Source: Ancylobacter amanitiformis | GTDB taxonomy: Bacteria; Pseudomonadota; Alphaproteobacteria; Rhizobiales; Xanthobacteraceae | NCBI RefSeq assembly: GCF_030814815.1 | Contig: NZ_JAUSVR010000004.1 | Coordinates: forward strand, 264,721-328,720 | DNA length: 64,000 nt | Direction of reading: 5' to 3' | In this document: in pieces, positions 17,634 to 24,682 of the stretch | Layout: each line of letters opens with the position of its first letter | How positions within the stretch are numbered: position 1 is the first letter of the stretch | Position numbers and translations under genes: made by a program | Notes under the pieces: generated by a model | Told to the model about the DNA's origin: nothing | Database searches by the model: none | The model's input: only the letters and a program-made list of their open reading frames with translations

Positions 17634-19462
17634 TTCTTCCTTCCGAGGGCGGCGCGCAAGGCGGCGTTGGGGTCAGGCTTCGGCGCGTCGGGGACGGCCA
17701 ATTCGGTCTCTCGCCGATCGAAGTCGAAACGGCAGATGTTGCGGACGGCGATGGCGTAGCAGGAGCCGTCCAGCGCCTCGGCCTGCCGGTTTCCGATGCG
17801 GACGAACTTCGTCACGGCGCGGCCGTTGCGAATGTCGACCTTCCGCCGCTCGGACGTGAACTGGATGAAGAACTCGTTCGAGAGCACGTCCGCGAATTGC
17901 AGCGCGCCCTGCTCGCCGGGGTCGATCTGCGTCGACGTGATCAGGTCCATCTTGATCCCGTCGACGCCGACGATGTGCAGCCGGGCGCCAGCGCGGCGGG
18001 CGCGCTTCGACGTGGTGGCCTTGATGAAGGGGCGGGGCCCCTCATCACCCTTGATCGGAATGATGCGGCGCGGCGTGCGCGGGCCGCAGAAGTCGTAGAC
18101 GGCCTGAGTGCGGTTGCCGTCGCCGGAATCGATGGCCGTTGCCTCGACGCCGATGTCGCCGCCCAGCGGGTGACGCCACCGCGTCAGCAACATCGCGTCG
18201 AGATCATTCCAGAGGAGGGATTCGCCGCCGGTGTCGCCACGCAGGATTTCGTGCCCGAGGAACCAACGCTGATCCCGCGACCAGCCGACGAGGACCACCT
18301 CGAGACGGTCCGGCTGCACGTCGACACCGACGGTGATGTAGAGGACCTGCACGGGGATGCGGACATCCCAGCGCTGCCTCTCTTCATCCCACCGCAAGCC
18401 GAACGCCGCGGCGCGCGCCATAAGGTGGTGCTCGTTGACCTGGTCGATTGTCGTCGACCACGGCAGGCCTTCGACGGTGTTCCGGAAGGGCTGGAGACCG
18501 GACGGCCCGGACTTCTTCGCCTCCTCGAACTTCTCCGCCAGAGCGCCCCACGTCGCCGTCGGCTGGAGCGAGATGAGCGCGTTCATCTTGAAGCCGGCGT
18601 GATCTTCGACGTCCGGCTTGGTCCGGTGCCAGTCCCCGGCCTCGATCATCTCGACCTTGAAGCGATGATCGATCGCGTTGGCGCAATGCGGGCAGACAAC
18701 AACGGCCTCGCGCGGCTTTCCCTTCGGCCACTCGACATGCTTCCAAAGCATCTCGAAGAAGACGCCGCAGAACTTGCACGGCACCTCGAAGATACGCTGA
18801 TCACTTTGCTCGTAGCGCTTCCAAACGAAGCTCTCCCCCTCGCCGACGGGCGTGGAACCGACCACGATCTTCCGGTCGGGGAAGGAATTCGTCCGGTTCT
18901 CGGCGAGTTCGACCGGGTCACCTTCCTTGGTGACAACCATCGCATCCACCTCGTCGAGGTAGAGCTTGCGGGCGCGATGCGAGCGCATGTTGCGCGCAGA
19001 ATTGGTGCCAAGAACCTTGAGCGTGCCGCCGCCTGTGAAGGCGCGCACCACCAGCGTGTTCCGGCCATCGTATCGTCCGACCCGCATCTCGGCCTGCAGG
19101 GCAGGGGAGTTGCGAAAGCCCGGGTCGATGTCGTCGACCATGATCTTCCGCGCGTCTTCGTCCGTGGGCACGTAGACGATGACGGACGTCGGGTCGTTCG
19201 CAGCATCGGCGCCAATGCAGGCGGCCAGCAAGGTCGTGTACCCGACCTGCACCGGCTTCACGACTGTCACGCGGGTGTGGGCACGGTCGCCCATGACGTC
19301 GGCGATCTGCTTCTGGAACTTCCAGAGCTTGAAGCGACGGATTGCCCCGGCGCTCTCGATGTAGAAGCTCTGGGCGACCCAGTCCGAATAGGCCAGGACC
19401 GGTGGCGGCCTGAAGCTCCGCGCGGCGCCGCTCAGCGCCAGATCAAGTGCTTCAGACGACAT
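17627..19462 (-). CDS. Terminase large subunit (lambda gpA-like)
   Basis: 611 residues of the gpA family. A Walker A-type loop lies at about 69-77 (KPVQVGYTT), Walker B at about 168-173 (YLDEVD), and there is a Cys cluster C.FC ... CPHC around residues 235-265. The nuclease half is C-terminal. It pairs with the Nu1-like small subunit just upstream, whose end it overlaps by 11 bases. Relatives cut at cos sites, which suggests cohesive-end packaging here, though no cos site could be identified. Confidence 0.95.
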   Translation of the reverse strand: MSSEALDLALSGAARSFRPPPVLAYSDWVAQSFYIESAGAIRRFKLWKFQKQIADVMGDRAHTRVTVVKPVQVGYTTLLAACIGADAANDPTSVIVYVPTDEDARKIMVDDIDPGFRNSPALQAEMRVGRYDGRNTLVVRAFTGGGTLKVLGTNSARNMRSHRARKLYLDEVDAMVVTKEGDPVELAENRTNSFPDRKIVVGSTPVGEGESFVWKRYEQSDQRIFEVPCKFCGVFFEMLWKHVEWPKGKPREAVVVCPHCANAIDHRFKVEMIEAGDWHRTKPDVEDHAGFKMNALISLQPTATWGALAEKFEEAKKSGPSGLQPFRNTVEGLPWSTTIDQVNEHHLMARAAAFGLRWDEERQRWDVRIPVQVLYITVGVDVQPDRLEVVLVGWSRDQRWFLGHEILRGDTGGESLLWNDLDAMLLTRWRHPLGGDIGVEATAIDSGDGNRTQAVYDFCGPRTPRRIIPIKGDEGPRPFIKATTSKRARRAGARLHIVGVDGIKMDLITSTQIDPGEQGALQFADVLSNEFFIQFTSERRKVDIRNGRAVTKFVRIGNRQAEALDGSCYAIAVRNICRFDFDRRETELAVPDAPKPDPNAALRAALGRKKW

Positions 19463-20024
19463 CGGGATTCAGGTCTTGCTTGCTGGCGCCAGGCACCGCC
19501 TTGCCCCCGCCGATCTCGTCGGCGATTTCCTCCAGCGCCTCCCGGCACACGGTGGAAATCTTCTCGCCGTCATGCGCCGTCAGGTGCGGGAGCTCGAAGC
19601 GGATGCGCGAGGTCAATCCGAGCACCGTGCTCTTCGTCTTCCCAGCGATGCGCGCCCAGCCGTCTTTCACCTCCTCGAAGGTCAGAACCGTGCGCAGGTC
19701 CCGATCAAGGGCGAGCTGCTCGCGCTTCTTCTGGATCGCCGTCAGTTCCGCGCGCTCGTCGGTGAGCGATTTCCCCGTCTGCGTGCTGGCGCGGCCGGTC
19801 GCCTGATCGCGCAGGTGGCGATGGTAGCGGTGCAGGCTATCCATCAGCCGGTACTGACCGCGATGCGTGCGCGCGAGGATGCCGCGGGCGGCAAGATCGA
19901 GCATCGTGCGCCGGTTCACGCCGAGGATCACCGCCATCTGCGCGCCGGTCACGATCTCGGGCAGCGACGCGAGGAACTCTTCGCTCTCGACGCGCTTCTC
20001 GCCCTTCGGCGTTCCCTTCGGCAT
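19452..20024 (-). CDS. Terminase small subunit (Nu1-like)
   Basis: 190 residues. A winged helix-turn-helix at about 24-65 (EIVTGAQMAVILGVNRRTML) is the Nu1 DNA-binding fold. It is followed by a helical region with DERAELTAIQKKREQLALDR that in this family contacts the large subunit. It precedes the gpA-like gene and overlaps its start. Length matches Nu1 (181). Confidence 0.88.
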   Translation of the reverse strand: MPKGTPKGEKRVESEEFLASLPEIVTGAQMAVILGVNRRTMLDLAARGILARTHRGQYRLMDSLHRYHRHLRDQATGRASTQTGKSLTDERAELTAIQKKREQLALDRDLRTVLTFEEVKDGWARIAGKTKSTVLGLTSRIRFELPHLTAHDGEKISTVCREALEEIADEIGGGKAVPGASKQDLNPDVV

Positions 20025-20028
20025 GGGG

Positions 20029-20574
20029 CTACGGAGCGATGACCTTCACGACATGGCGCAGCGCCCGCGCGGCGAGGTCGCTCTCGACCAGGCGCTCGAT
20101 CGCCGGCAGCGTCGGCATGTCCGGCCGCAGCAGTTCATTCGGCAGCAGCGGACCCCAGACCCGGCGGATCGGGAACCGTCCCTTGCCGGTGCGGCGATAG
20201 ATGCGCCCGCCGAAGCGCGGGACGATGAACGTCCCGGCATAGGTCTTCGTGTCCCAGTCGCCGGCCGTGGCGCCGGCCGCGGAGCGGGACCAGGAGCGCG
20301 ACGTCAGTTCGCCGAGCGGGACGCTCTCATCGCGGACGCGCAGACGACCGACGAGGCTCGAGCTCGAATGCCGCACGCTGGTGGCGCCGGATACGCGCGA
20401 GGTGGGCAGCTTCGTCTGGGCAGCCATCAGCGTCACCGCCTGGCGATCCTGCAGACGCAGATGCTCGCCCATGGCGCGCGACAGCCCGCGCTTGATCTCG
20501 GGTGTCTTCTGCAGATTGAGCGCGAGCTCGGCCAGGGCCTTGCGGCCCGACCGCTCGACCTTGAATTCGATCAT
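20029..20574 (-). CDS. Minor tail protein Z-like
   Basis: 181 residues starting MIEFKVERSGRKALAELALN. A long basic N-terminal helix region (LSRAMGEHLRLQDRQAV) and a C-terminal half with FIVPRFGGRIYRRTGKGRFP resemble the prophage minor tail Z family, which finishes the head-proximal tail end. In lambda Z lies after FII; here it heads the late operon upstream of the small terminase, 4 bases from it. The ATG at 20574 follows a weak ribosome site. Confidence 0.6.
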   Translation of the reverse strand: MIEFKVERSGRKALAELALNLQKTPEIKRGLSRAMGEHLRLQDRQAVTLMAAQTKLPTSRVSGATSVRHSSSSLVGRLRVRDESVPLGELTSRSWSRSAAGATAGDWDTKTYAGTFIVPRFGGRIYRRTGKGRFPIRRVWGPLLPNELLRPDMPTLPAIERLVESDLAARALRHVVKVIAP

Positions 20575-20980
20575 GGTGCCTCGCGCGTGGATGGGTAACC
20601 GGCACACCTCGCCGCGACGGGTCTGGCTCCGCGTCGAGGGTCATGGGCGTGCCGGAAAGGTGGTCAGGCGATCGAAGCGTGTCGTCGCTTTCGGCCTGAA
20701 AAGTGAAGTGTGCCGCTGTTCCCGAGCCTATGTCCAAGGCTCAGAGGGGCTTCGGGCCTGCAAGCCGGCGGGCGCCATTAGGACGTTGGCGTCATTGCCG
20801 GGGTCGGCCGCTCGCGGTGCTCCCCGCCGGAATTGTCGGGCTTGTAGCCGTCATCAGACGCGCCGTCGCCCGCCGGCTTCGTGGTTTCGCAACGCCCCCT
20901 CGCTCAAGCCGGAAGAGCAGCGCGCTAGGCGGGATCGCCCCCGCCAGTGATATGGCGGGCCGAAGCCCGCCGCTGGAAAC
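20575..20980. other. Gene-poor spacer with a hairpin
   Basis: 406 bases between the Z-like gene and the next small minus-strand gene. A minus-strand frame encoding a short acidic peptide is open near 20767-20890 but has no start codon. A perfect 7-bp hairpin lies at 20954-20971. No other gene is supported. It should carry the leader and possibly the promoter of the leftward late operon, but no clear promoter boxes are visible. Confidence 0.5.
20954..20971 (-). terminator. Possible terminator hairpin
   Basis: GGCGGGC-CGAA-GCCCGCC, a perfect 7-bp GC stem with a 4-base loop, 10 bases past the stop of the small minus-strand gene at 20981. There is no U-tract, so termination would be weak or factor-assisted. 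Confidence 0.35.
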
Positions 20981-21178
20981 TCAGCTGGCGCTCGGCGCCT
21001 TAGCGTATTCCTGGACCTCGTGGACATGGAGATCCATGCCGCCGTGAACGTAGAAGGTCCGCTCGGTGTTCGGCTCCACGCGTTCCGGCCCGGCGAGCGC
21101 CTCGCCCGTCTTCGGATCCTTGCGCGTGACATCCACCGGCCAGCCATGGTTGGCCTTCACGACAACGCTGGTCGTCAT
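20981..21178 (-). CDS. Small phage protein, function unknown
   Basis: 65 residues beginning TTSVVVKANHGWPVDVTRKD, with a beta-rich look and a C-terminal FYVHGGMDLHVHEVQEY. The ATG at 21178 has a strong AGAGGAGATGAC ribosome site. Short proteins of this appearance occur near late genes of alphaproteobacterial prophages, but no function is known to me. It stands alone, with over 400 bases of non-coding DNA upstream and downstream. Confidence 0.65.
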   Translation of the reverse strand: MTTSVVVKANHGWPVDVTRKDPKTGEALAGPERVEPNTERTFYVHGGMDLHVHEVQEYAKAPSAS

Positions 21179-21603
21179 GTCATCTCCTCTGCGATGTTCT
21201 GAAGGCGAGGCTGCCGCGCCGATCTGGCATCGCCGGACCGGCGGCGACACGTGACACCACACGTCCTATTCGTGACAGAGCTTATCGAAAGTGTGACGCA
21301 AGAGGTTGCTCACCCTAATAACCAAAGCTGAGTCTTGTGCTTGGACAGGATCTTAAGTGGTGCTTGGGGAGCGCCGCTTGGCGGCGCGCTCCCTTAAGTC
21401 CGAAGCGCTGGGACTTAAGTCGTGCACTGAGTGCAGCTCTCACCGTTGCCGCACGAAGAGAAGCCCAGAAAAGTGACATCCGTCAAGCGCCGTCTGGTGC
21501 CGAAGAGGTAACTCCCAAGCCCAGATCCAATGGTTGAAATGCAACGCCAAGCGATTCCGCTCAACGGGTTTCGCGACGTCGTCGGACCCGAAATACACCC
21601 TCG
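21179..21603. other. Non-coding region with CTTAAGT repeats and a large hairpin
   Basis: 425 bases with no supported gene. It contains CTTAAGT at 21352-21358 and 21393-21399 and ACTTAAGT at 21413-21420, with a GC-rich hairpin between the first two (arms 21367-21377 and 21381-21393, two-base bulge). The part at 21260-21350 is less GC-rich and may hold the promoter for the minus-strand gene at 20981. Confidence 0.5.
21367..21393. terminator. GC-rich hairpin flanked by CTTAAG
   Basis: GGGAGCG pairs with CGCTCCC and CCGC with GCGG around a TTG loop, leaving a 2-base bulge. It lies about 210 bases past the end of the minus-strand gene at 21604. It could be a terminator for that gene or a structured leader of the next; neither side has a clear U-tract. 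Confidence 0.35.
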
Positions 21604-21999
21604 CTATAAAATTGTGGAACGCACCTTGACAGCTTCCCCGCGGAGAAGCCGTTCGACCACTTTTTCGCGCTTCCGGGCAAGCTCCCGGCGAATCGTTCGG
21701 AGGCTCGGCTGCCGCCGCTCTGAGGGTTGGCGAGGCCGGGGCGCCGCCAGGTCTACGGCGCGCACCGTCGAGGGCGTCAACTCCACCTCGCCGCAATCCT
21801 CGAGCCAATGCAGAGCGTCATACAGGCGGCGCCCCCCGAAGCCGCACTTCCCGATATGCCCTCGCGCCCGAAGGCTCTCGCGCATGTGCTCGCGCTCCAT
21901 GAACGGGCTCTCGCGCAGCATCTTGCGGATCTGAGGGATCAGCGTGCGGGTGCCACGCTGGTAGCGTCCGGGCGCATCCGCGCCGGCTATGTCAAGCAT
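21604..21999 (-). CDS. Basic phage protein, possible DNA-binding regulator
   Basis: 131 residues from the ATG at 21999 (MLDIAGADAPGRYQRGTRTL), which has GAGGG about 9 bases upstream; an ATG at 22056 would add 19 residues. The protein is Arg-rich. Its middle (MERE..RESLRARGHIGKCG then GGRRLYDALHWLEDCGEVEL) has the spacing of a winged-helix domain, with a basic C-terminal helix (REELARKREKVVERLL-like). Its isolated position upstream of the late operon would suit a late-gene regulator, which is inference only. Confidence 0.55.
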   Translation of the reverse strand: MLDIAGADAPGRYQRGTRTLIPQIRKMLRESPFMEREHMRESLRARGHIGKCGFGGRRLYDALHWLEDCGEVELTPSTVRAVDLAAPRPRQPSERRQPSLRTIRRELARKREKVVERLLRGEAVKVRSTIL

Positions 22000-22750
22000 C
22001 GAAGTCCCTCGCCAGATAGGAGCGTCGATCAGCACCAGAAGTGTTTGATCCTGCAATCAAATCACGCTGCAAGCCTACTTTTCATCAGCACCCGCTGCAA
22101 CAAGTTTTCTCATGCAAGTCACAGTTCCATCGGCAATGCTTATCGGTGGTGTGGGGCGCTTAGGAGCCAAATTCGCCGAGATGTCGGGGGCGACGAGGTC
22201 TCCCGCGGCCCGCCCGTGCCCCTACGGTCCCTAGACTTCCCCGCTGGCGCCCGTTCGCCCCCTCGACCTAGGCAAGGCACCCCTCGCACCACGTTTGCCC
22301 GTCCTGCGCTCCCTCTGCTCCCCCGTGCGCGCTCCGCACCATGCCGCCGCACATGGCCCGCGCCCTCATGCTGTGCCCGTGCCATCGAGGTCGCCCCGTG
22401 GCTCAACCTTGCGCCATCGATCCTTGGGCATGGGCAAGGCTGCCTCCCGCGATCTTGCGAGCTGCACGCCCCCGCGCATGACGTCCCGGCCTTGGCCGGC
22501 CGATACCTGGCACCCATGCCCCATGCGGGCACACGCGCCCCACCAGCCCATAAGCACGGCGCACGCACAGAGGCGCCCCGCACGCGCACGCACGGGCCTT
22601 GCGCCCTGCTGTGCAACACCACGTGCAGCACAGCACAGCGTGCGCCCTATGCCACGGCCAATCGCATTTCGCGCGCACTCACAGCCGGATAGCCGGCCTT
22701 AGCTGCAGGTAGGCCGAGCACGAAAAAAGTTGTCGACTTGCTCATTTCGA

Positions 22751-22763
22751 GTTGCAAAACAAC
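22751..22763. promoter_or_regulatory. Putative repressor operator GTTGCAAAACAAC
   Basis: A near-perfect dyad (GTTGY-AAA-ACAAC) repeated at 43046 and 44063. It lies 80 bases upstream of the first gene of the rightward small-gene unit, in A/T-rich DNA suited to a promoter. AAAAAAGTTGT 28 bases upstream is shared with the 44-kb site. Confidence 0.6.
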
Positions 22764-22818
22764 ACAAGCCGCAGTACATTTAATTCAACGAAGCAACGGC
22801 GAACGCCACCGCTTCACA

Positions 22819-22830
22819 GGCAACTGTGCC
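22819..22830 (+). promoter_or_regulatory. Leader hairpin 1 of the CA-AYYG-TG family
   Basis: GGCA-ACTG-TGCC: 4-bp stem, loop ACTG, ending 13 bases before the ATG of the 53-residue gene and directly upstream of its GAAGGAAAAG ribosome site. One of six such elements in this operon. Confidence 0.55.
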
Positions 22831-22843
22831 GAAGGAAAAGACG

Positions 22844-23005
22844 ATGAACACCCACAACGAAATCGCCCTCAAGTGGCAAGCCCGTGTTGCCGAAGACCTC
22901 GCGCGGGCGGCCGATTGCCGCGCCCGTGGGTTTGAGGAAGCCGCTGTGCTCTGGGAAGAGAACGCCCGCCGGAACCAGCGCCGCGCGGACCGCGCGGCCT
23001 CCTGA
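22844..23005 (+). CDS. Small helical phage protein, function unknown
   Basis: 53 residues, MNTHNEIALKWQARVAEDLA onward, Ala/Arg/Glu-rich and wholly helical by appearance, with an Arg-rich end. The ATG has a good GAAGGAAAAG site, preceded by hairpin 1. It is the first gene of the rightward unit after the 22.75-kb operator. No family recognised. Confidence 0.6.
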   Translation: MNTHNEIALKWQARVAEDLARAADCRARGFEEAAVLWEENARRNQRRADRAAS

Positions 23006-23014
23006 ACCGCCATC

Positions 23015-23028
23015 CGTCAATCGTGACG
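23015..23028 (+). promoter_or_regulatory. Leader hairpin 2 of the CA-AYYG-TG family
   Basis: CGTCA-ATCG-TGACG: 5-bp stem, loop ATCG, ending 13 bases before the ATG at 23042. The following AAGGAAAAG ribosome site is the same as after hairpin 1. Confidence 0.55.
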
Positions 23029-23041
23029 AAGGAAAAGACCG

Positions 23042-23281
23042 ATGCTCAAAGACTACGCCCGCACCCTCTACAACGCTTCGCGCTTCTGCCTCCGCAATCG
23101 CAAGCACATGACCGCGATTGACGCGGTGGAGATTGTGGCCTTGTCCATGCTGGCCCTGACGCGTGCCGGAAGCCCCACGGCGAAAATGATGATTGGGCAG
23201 GTTCGGGCCAAGGCCCACCGCGTCCAAGCAGCGAAGGGCGTGCGTCACGTCCAGGCCTCGCTGCGCACTGCGAACGTGTGA
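23042..23281 (+). CDS. Small phage protein, function unknown
   Basis: 79 residues: MLKDYARTLYNASRFCLRNR, a hydrophobic helix (AVEIVALSMLALTRA) and a basic C-terminus. The start is set by AAGGAAAAG 6 bases upstream. It sits 36 bases after the first gene of the unit and shares the same leader design. No family recognised; one hydrophobic stretch is too short to call membrane-bound with confidence. Confidence 0.62.
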   Translation: MLKDYARTLYNASRFCLRNRKHMTAIDAVEIVALSMLALTRAGSPTAKMMIGQVRAKAHRVQAAKGVRHVQASLRTANV

Positions 23282-23288
23282 GGGCGCT

Positions 23289-23540
23289 ATGCGGTATATC
23301 GCAGAAACCCCGCGCACCGAATTGCGCGTCGCTATCCGGGCGGGCTGGAGCATGGACCGCGCCGAACATTTTTATCGTTTCGGCATGTTCTCGCCCGCCG
23401 CTATGGACCGCTTCGCGCGCCTTTGGGCGTGGTCCACGGCGACCGAGCACCCGATGACACGGCACGCCTCGCTCAAGCGCTGGGGCGAGCGCCGTGAACG
23501 TATCCGCCGCGCGGTGCGCGCGATCATTGCGAATGCTTGA
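23289..23540 (+). CDS. Small basic phage protein, function unknown
   Basis: 83 residues, MRYIAETPRTELRVAIRAGW onward. It is Arg/Trp-rich with a helix-turn-helix-like run (GWSMDRAEHFYRFGMFSPAA) and a very basic end (ERRERIRRAVRAII). The ATG at 23289 lies 7 bases past the previous stop. DNA binding is possible from charge and helix pattern, but no domain is recognised. Confidence 0.6.
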   Translation: MRYIAETPRTELRVAIRAGWSMDRAEHFYRFGMFSPAAMDRFARLWAWSTATEHPMTRHASLKRWGERRERIRRAVRAIIANA

Positions 23541-23549
23541 GGGGCCAAC

Positions 23550-23882
23550 ATGGACACGGCATTTTATGCAGGCGCGTTCCCCGCGTACACCTCGGCCGAA
23601 CTGCGCCGGTTCATCGCTGAGGGTGCCGCACGGTCGGACGCCATGCGCGCCGAAATCGAACGCCGCGAAGCGGTGGAAGCGGGCGACCTATCCCGGGCCA
23701 CACCGGGCGAGAATCTCGATGCAGCGCGGAGGCACGCGGAAAGTGGGCGCGAGTCGTATGAGGCCAGCCTGCGCCAGCGCCCCAACTATCCGGGAGGGCG
23801 CCCGCGCAGAACGTGGGGCCAACTCGACGATGTCGCGCGGTGGAGTTGGACGCGCGACCAGTCGGCACATCGCACGACGTGA
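23550..23882 (+). CDS. Phage protein, function unknown
   Basis: 110 residues: an N-terminal YAGAFPAYTSAELRRFIAEG, a charged helix (MRAEIERREAVEAG) and a C-terminal Arg/Trp-rich segment. It starts 9 bases after the previous stop. Nothing recognisable is visible beyond the helical content. Confidence 0.6.
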   Translation: MDTAFYAGAFPAYTSAELRRFIAEGAARSDAMRAEIERREAVEAGDLSRATPGENLDAARRHAESGRESYEASLRQRPNYPGGRPRRTWGQLDDVARWSWTRDQSAHRTT

Positions 23883-24037
23883 GCTCTGCAAGCGCGCACC
23901 CGTGCGGTGCGCGTCATGGAGCGCTCGCCGGCCCGTGCTGAACGGGCCAAGGGGCACGCCCCGCGCCGGCCGGATGCCGGTTCCGAAGTGGGAGGGAAGG
24001 GCCATGCTCTGGTCGCTCTCCCTGCTCTGGAAAAGAA

Positions 24038-24070
24038 AAACGGCGACGGTCCGCATAACCATCGCCGTTT
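24038..24070. terminator. Rho-independent terminator, strongest for the minus strand
   Basis: AAACGGCGACGGT pairs with ACCATCGCCGTTT (one C/A mismatch) around a 7-base loop. On the plus strand it is followed by GGTTCTTC; on the minus strand by TTTTTCTTTTC, a classic U-tract. It can end rightward transcription of the 22.8-23.9 kb genes and would block leftward read-through better. Confidence 0.7.
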
Positions 24071-24153
24071 GGTTCTTCTAGCAGCAGGCGCCGGGGGGCA
24101 TTCGCTCCCCGGTTGCCCGGAAGATAAGCCCAGCTGCTCCCCGCCGCAACCCC

Positions 24154-24165
24154 GTCAATCGTGAC
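24154..24165 (+). promoter_or_regulatory. Leader hairpin 3 of the CA-AYYG-TG family
   Basis: GTCA-ATCG-TGAC: 4-bp stem, loop ATCG, ending 18 bases before the ATG at 24184, with GAAAGG between them. Confidence 0.5.
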
Positions 24166-24183
24166 ACCTGAAAGGACCAGATC

Positions 24184-24312
24184 ATGACTAAGCTTGAACG
24201 CAAATGCCGAGCCGCCGTAGCCGACAGCCGCCAGCGCATCTTGCGCACGGCGCGGCGCCAGCGCATCGCGGCGAAGCATGTGGCCCTGTCCGATGCGTTC
24301 ATCTACGCGTGA
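24184..24312 (+). CDS. Very small basic protein, function unknown
   Basis: 42 residues, MTKLERKCRAAVADSRQRIL onward, with about a quarter Arg/Lys and a helical look. Support: GAAAGG ribosome site, leader hairpin 3, and only 7 bases to the next start. No family recognised. Confidence 0.5.
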   Translation: MTKLERKCRAAVADSRQRILRTARRQRIAAKHVALSDAFIYA

Positions 24313-24319
24313 CGTCGCC

Positions 24320-24646
24320 ATGCGCTCCGCTCTGATCCTCGGGGGCGCCCTCGCGCTGGCCGTCTCCGCTCTGAACGCGTCCGGCCCGCCCGTCATGCCC
24401 CTGCACGAACGCATGGCCGTTCTCGCCTCCTCGGGCTGCACCGCCGACATCGTGTGCGACCTGCGCGCGGCGGACCTCGGGTTAGACCCAGTCCTGTTGG
24501 GGATGCCCGATGATGCGCTCTACGCGGCGTGTCTCAAGGGCGCCGAGCCCGCGTGCCTCTACCTCGAAGCGCAGCACCGCGCGCAATGCGCGGACGACAT
24601 GGACCACGACGATTGCGCCGTGTTCCGGGACGAGCCGTCGCACTGA
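24320..24646 (+). CDS. Secreted Cys-rich small protein, function unknown
   Basis: 108 residues. Residues 1-22 (RSALILGGALALAVSALNAS) form a Sec signal peptide: positive start, hydrophobic core, small residues before a cut near 20-22. The mature part has six Cys in three near pairs (GC..DIVC, AC..AEPAC, QC..DHDDC), suggesting disulfides in the periplasm. The ATG at 24320 follows a modest ribosome site; longer in-frame starts would hide the signal peptide. A periplasmic protein in an early phage operon suggests superinfection exclusion or lysogenic conversion, which is inference. Confidence 0.6.
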   Translation: MRSALILGGALALAVSALNASGPPVMPLHERMAVLASSGCTADIVCDLRAADLGLDPVLLGMPDDALYAACLKGAEPACLYLEAQHRAQCADDMDHDDCAVFRDEPSH

Positions 24647-24652
24647 CCACCT

Positions 24653-24664
24653 GGCAATTGTGCC
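24653..24664 (+). promoter_or_regulatory. Leader hairpin 4 of the CA-AYYG-TG family
   Basis: GGCA-ATTG-TGCC: 4-bp stem, loop ATTG, ending 18 bases before the ATG at 24683. Confidence 0.55.
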
Positions 24665-24682
24665 GAATCGAAAGACATCGCC

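Larger units (their letters stand above)
22000..22843. other. Long non-coding region of unusual composition with an operator
   Basis: 844 bases with no gene I can support. From 22000 to 22150 the DNA is less GC-rich and contains GCAACAAGTTTTCTC-like half sites. From about 22180 to 22700 it is strongly C/G-skewed and full of GCAC, CATG and GCGC words; open frames there encode low-complexity Pro/Arg/His/Ala peptides. From 22720 it becomes A/T-rich, with AAAAAAGTTGT at 22723-22733 and an operator-like dyad at 22751-22763 that should control the small-gene operon starting at 22844. Confidence 0.6.
23883..24183. other. Intergenic region with terminator and leader hairpin
   Basis: 301 bases holding a terminator-like hairpin (24038-24070), a 25-codon reading frame with a good ribosome site at 24004-24081 that overlaps that hairpin, and leader hairpin 3 (24154-24165). 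No larger gene is supported. Confidence 0.5.

Noticed and set aside
17480..19765. 761-codon plus-strand open frame
   Set aside because: Antisense to the terminase large subunit with intact ATPase motifs on the minus strand.
20767..20890. Short acidic minus-strand frame
   Set aside because: No usable start codon after the upstream stop and no ribosome site.
22140..22702. Open frames on both strands in the C-rich region
   Set aside because: Peptides are Pro/Arg/His/Ala low-complexity, starts lack ribosome sites and no domain is visible.
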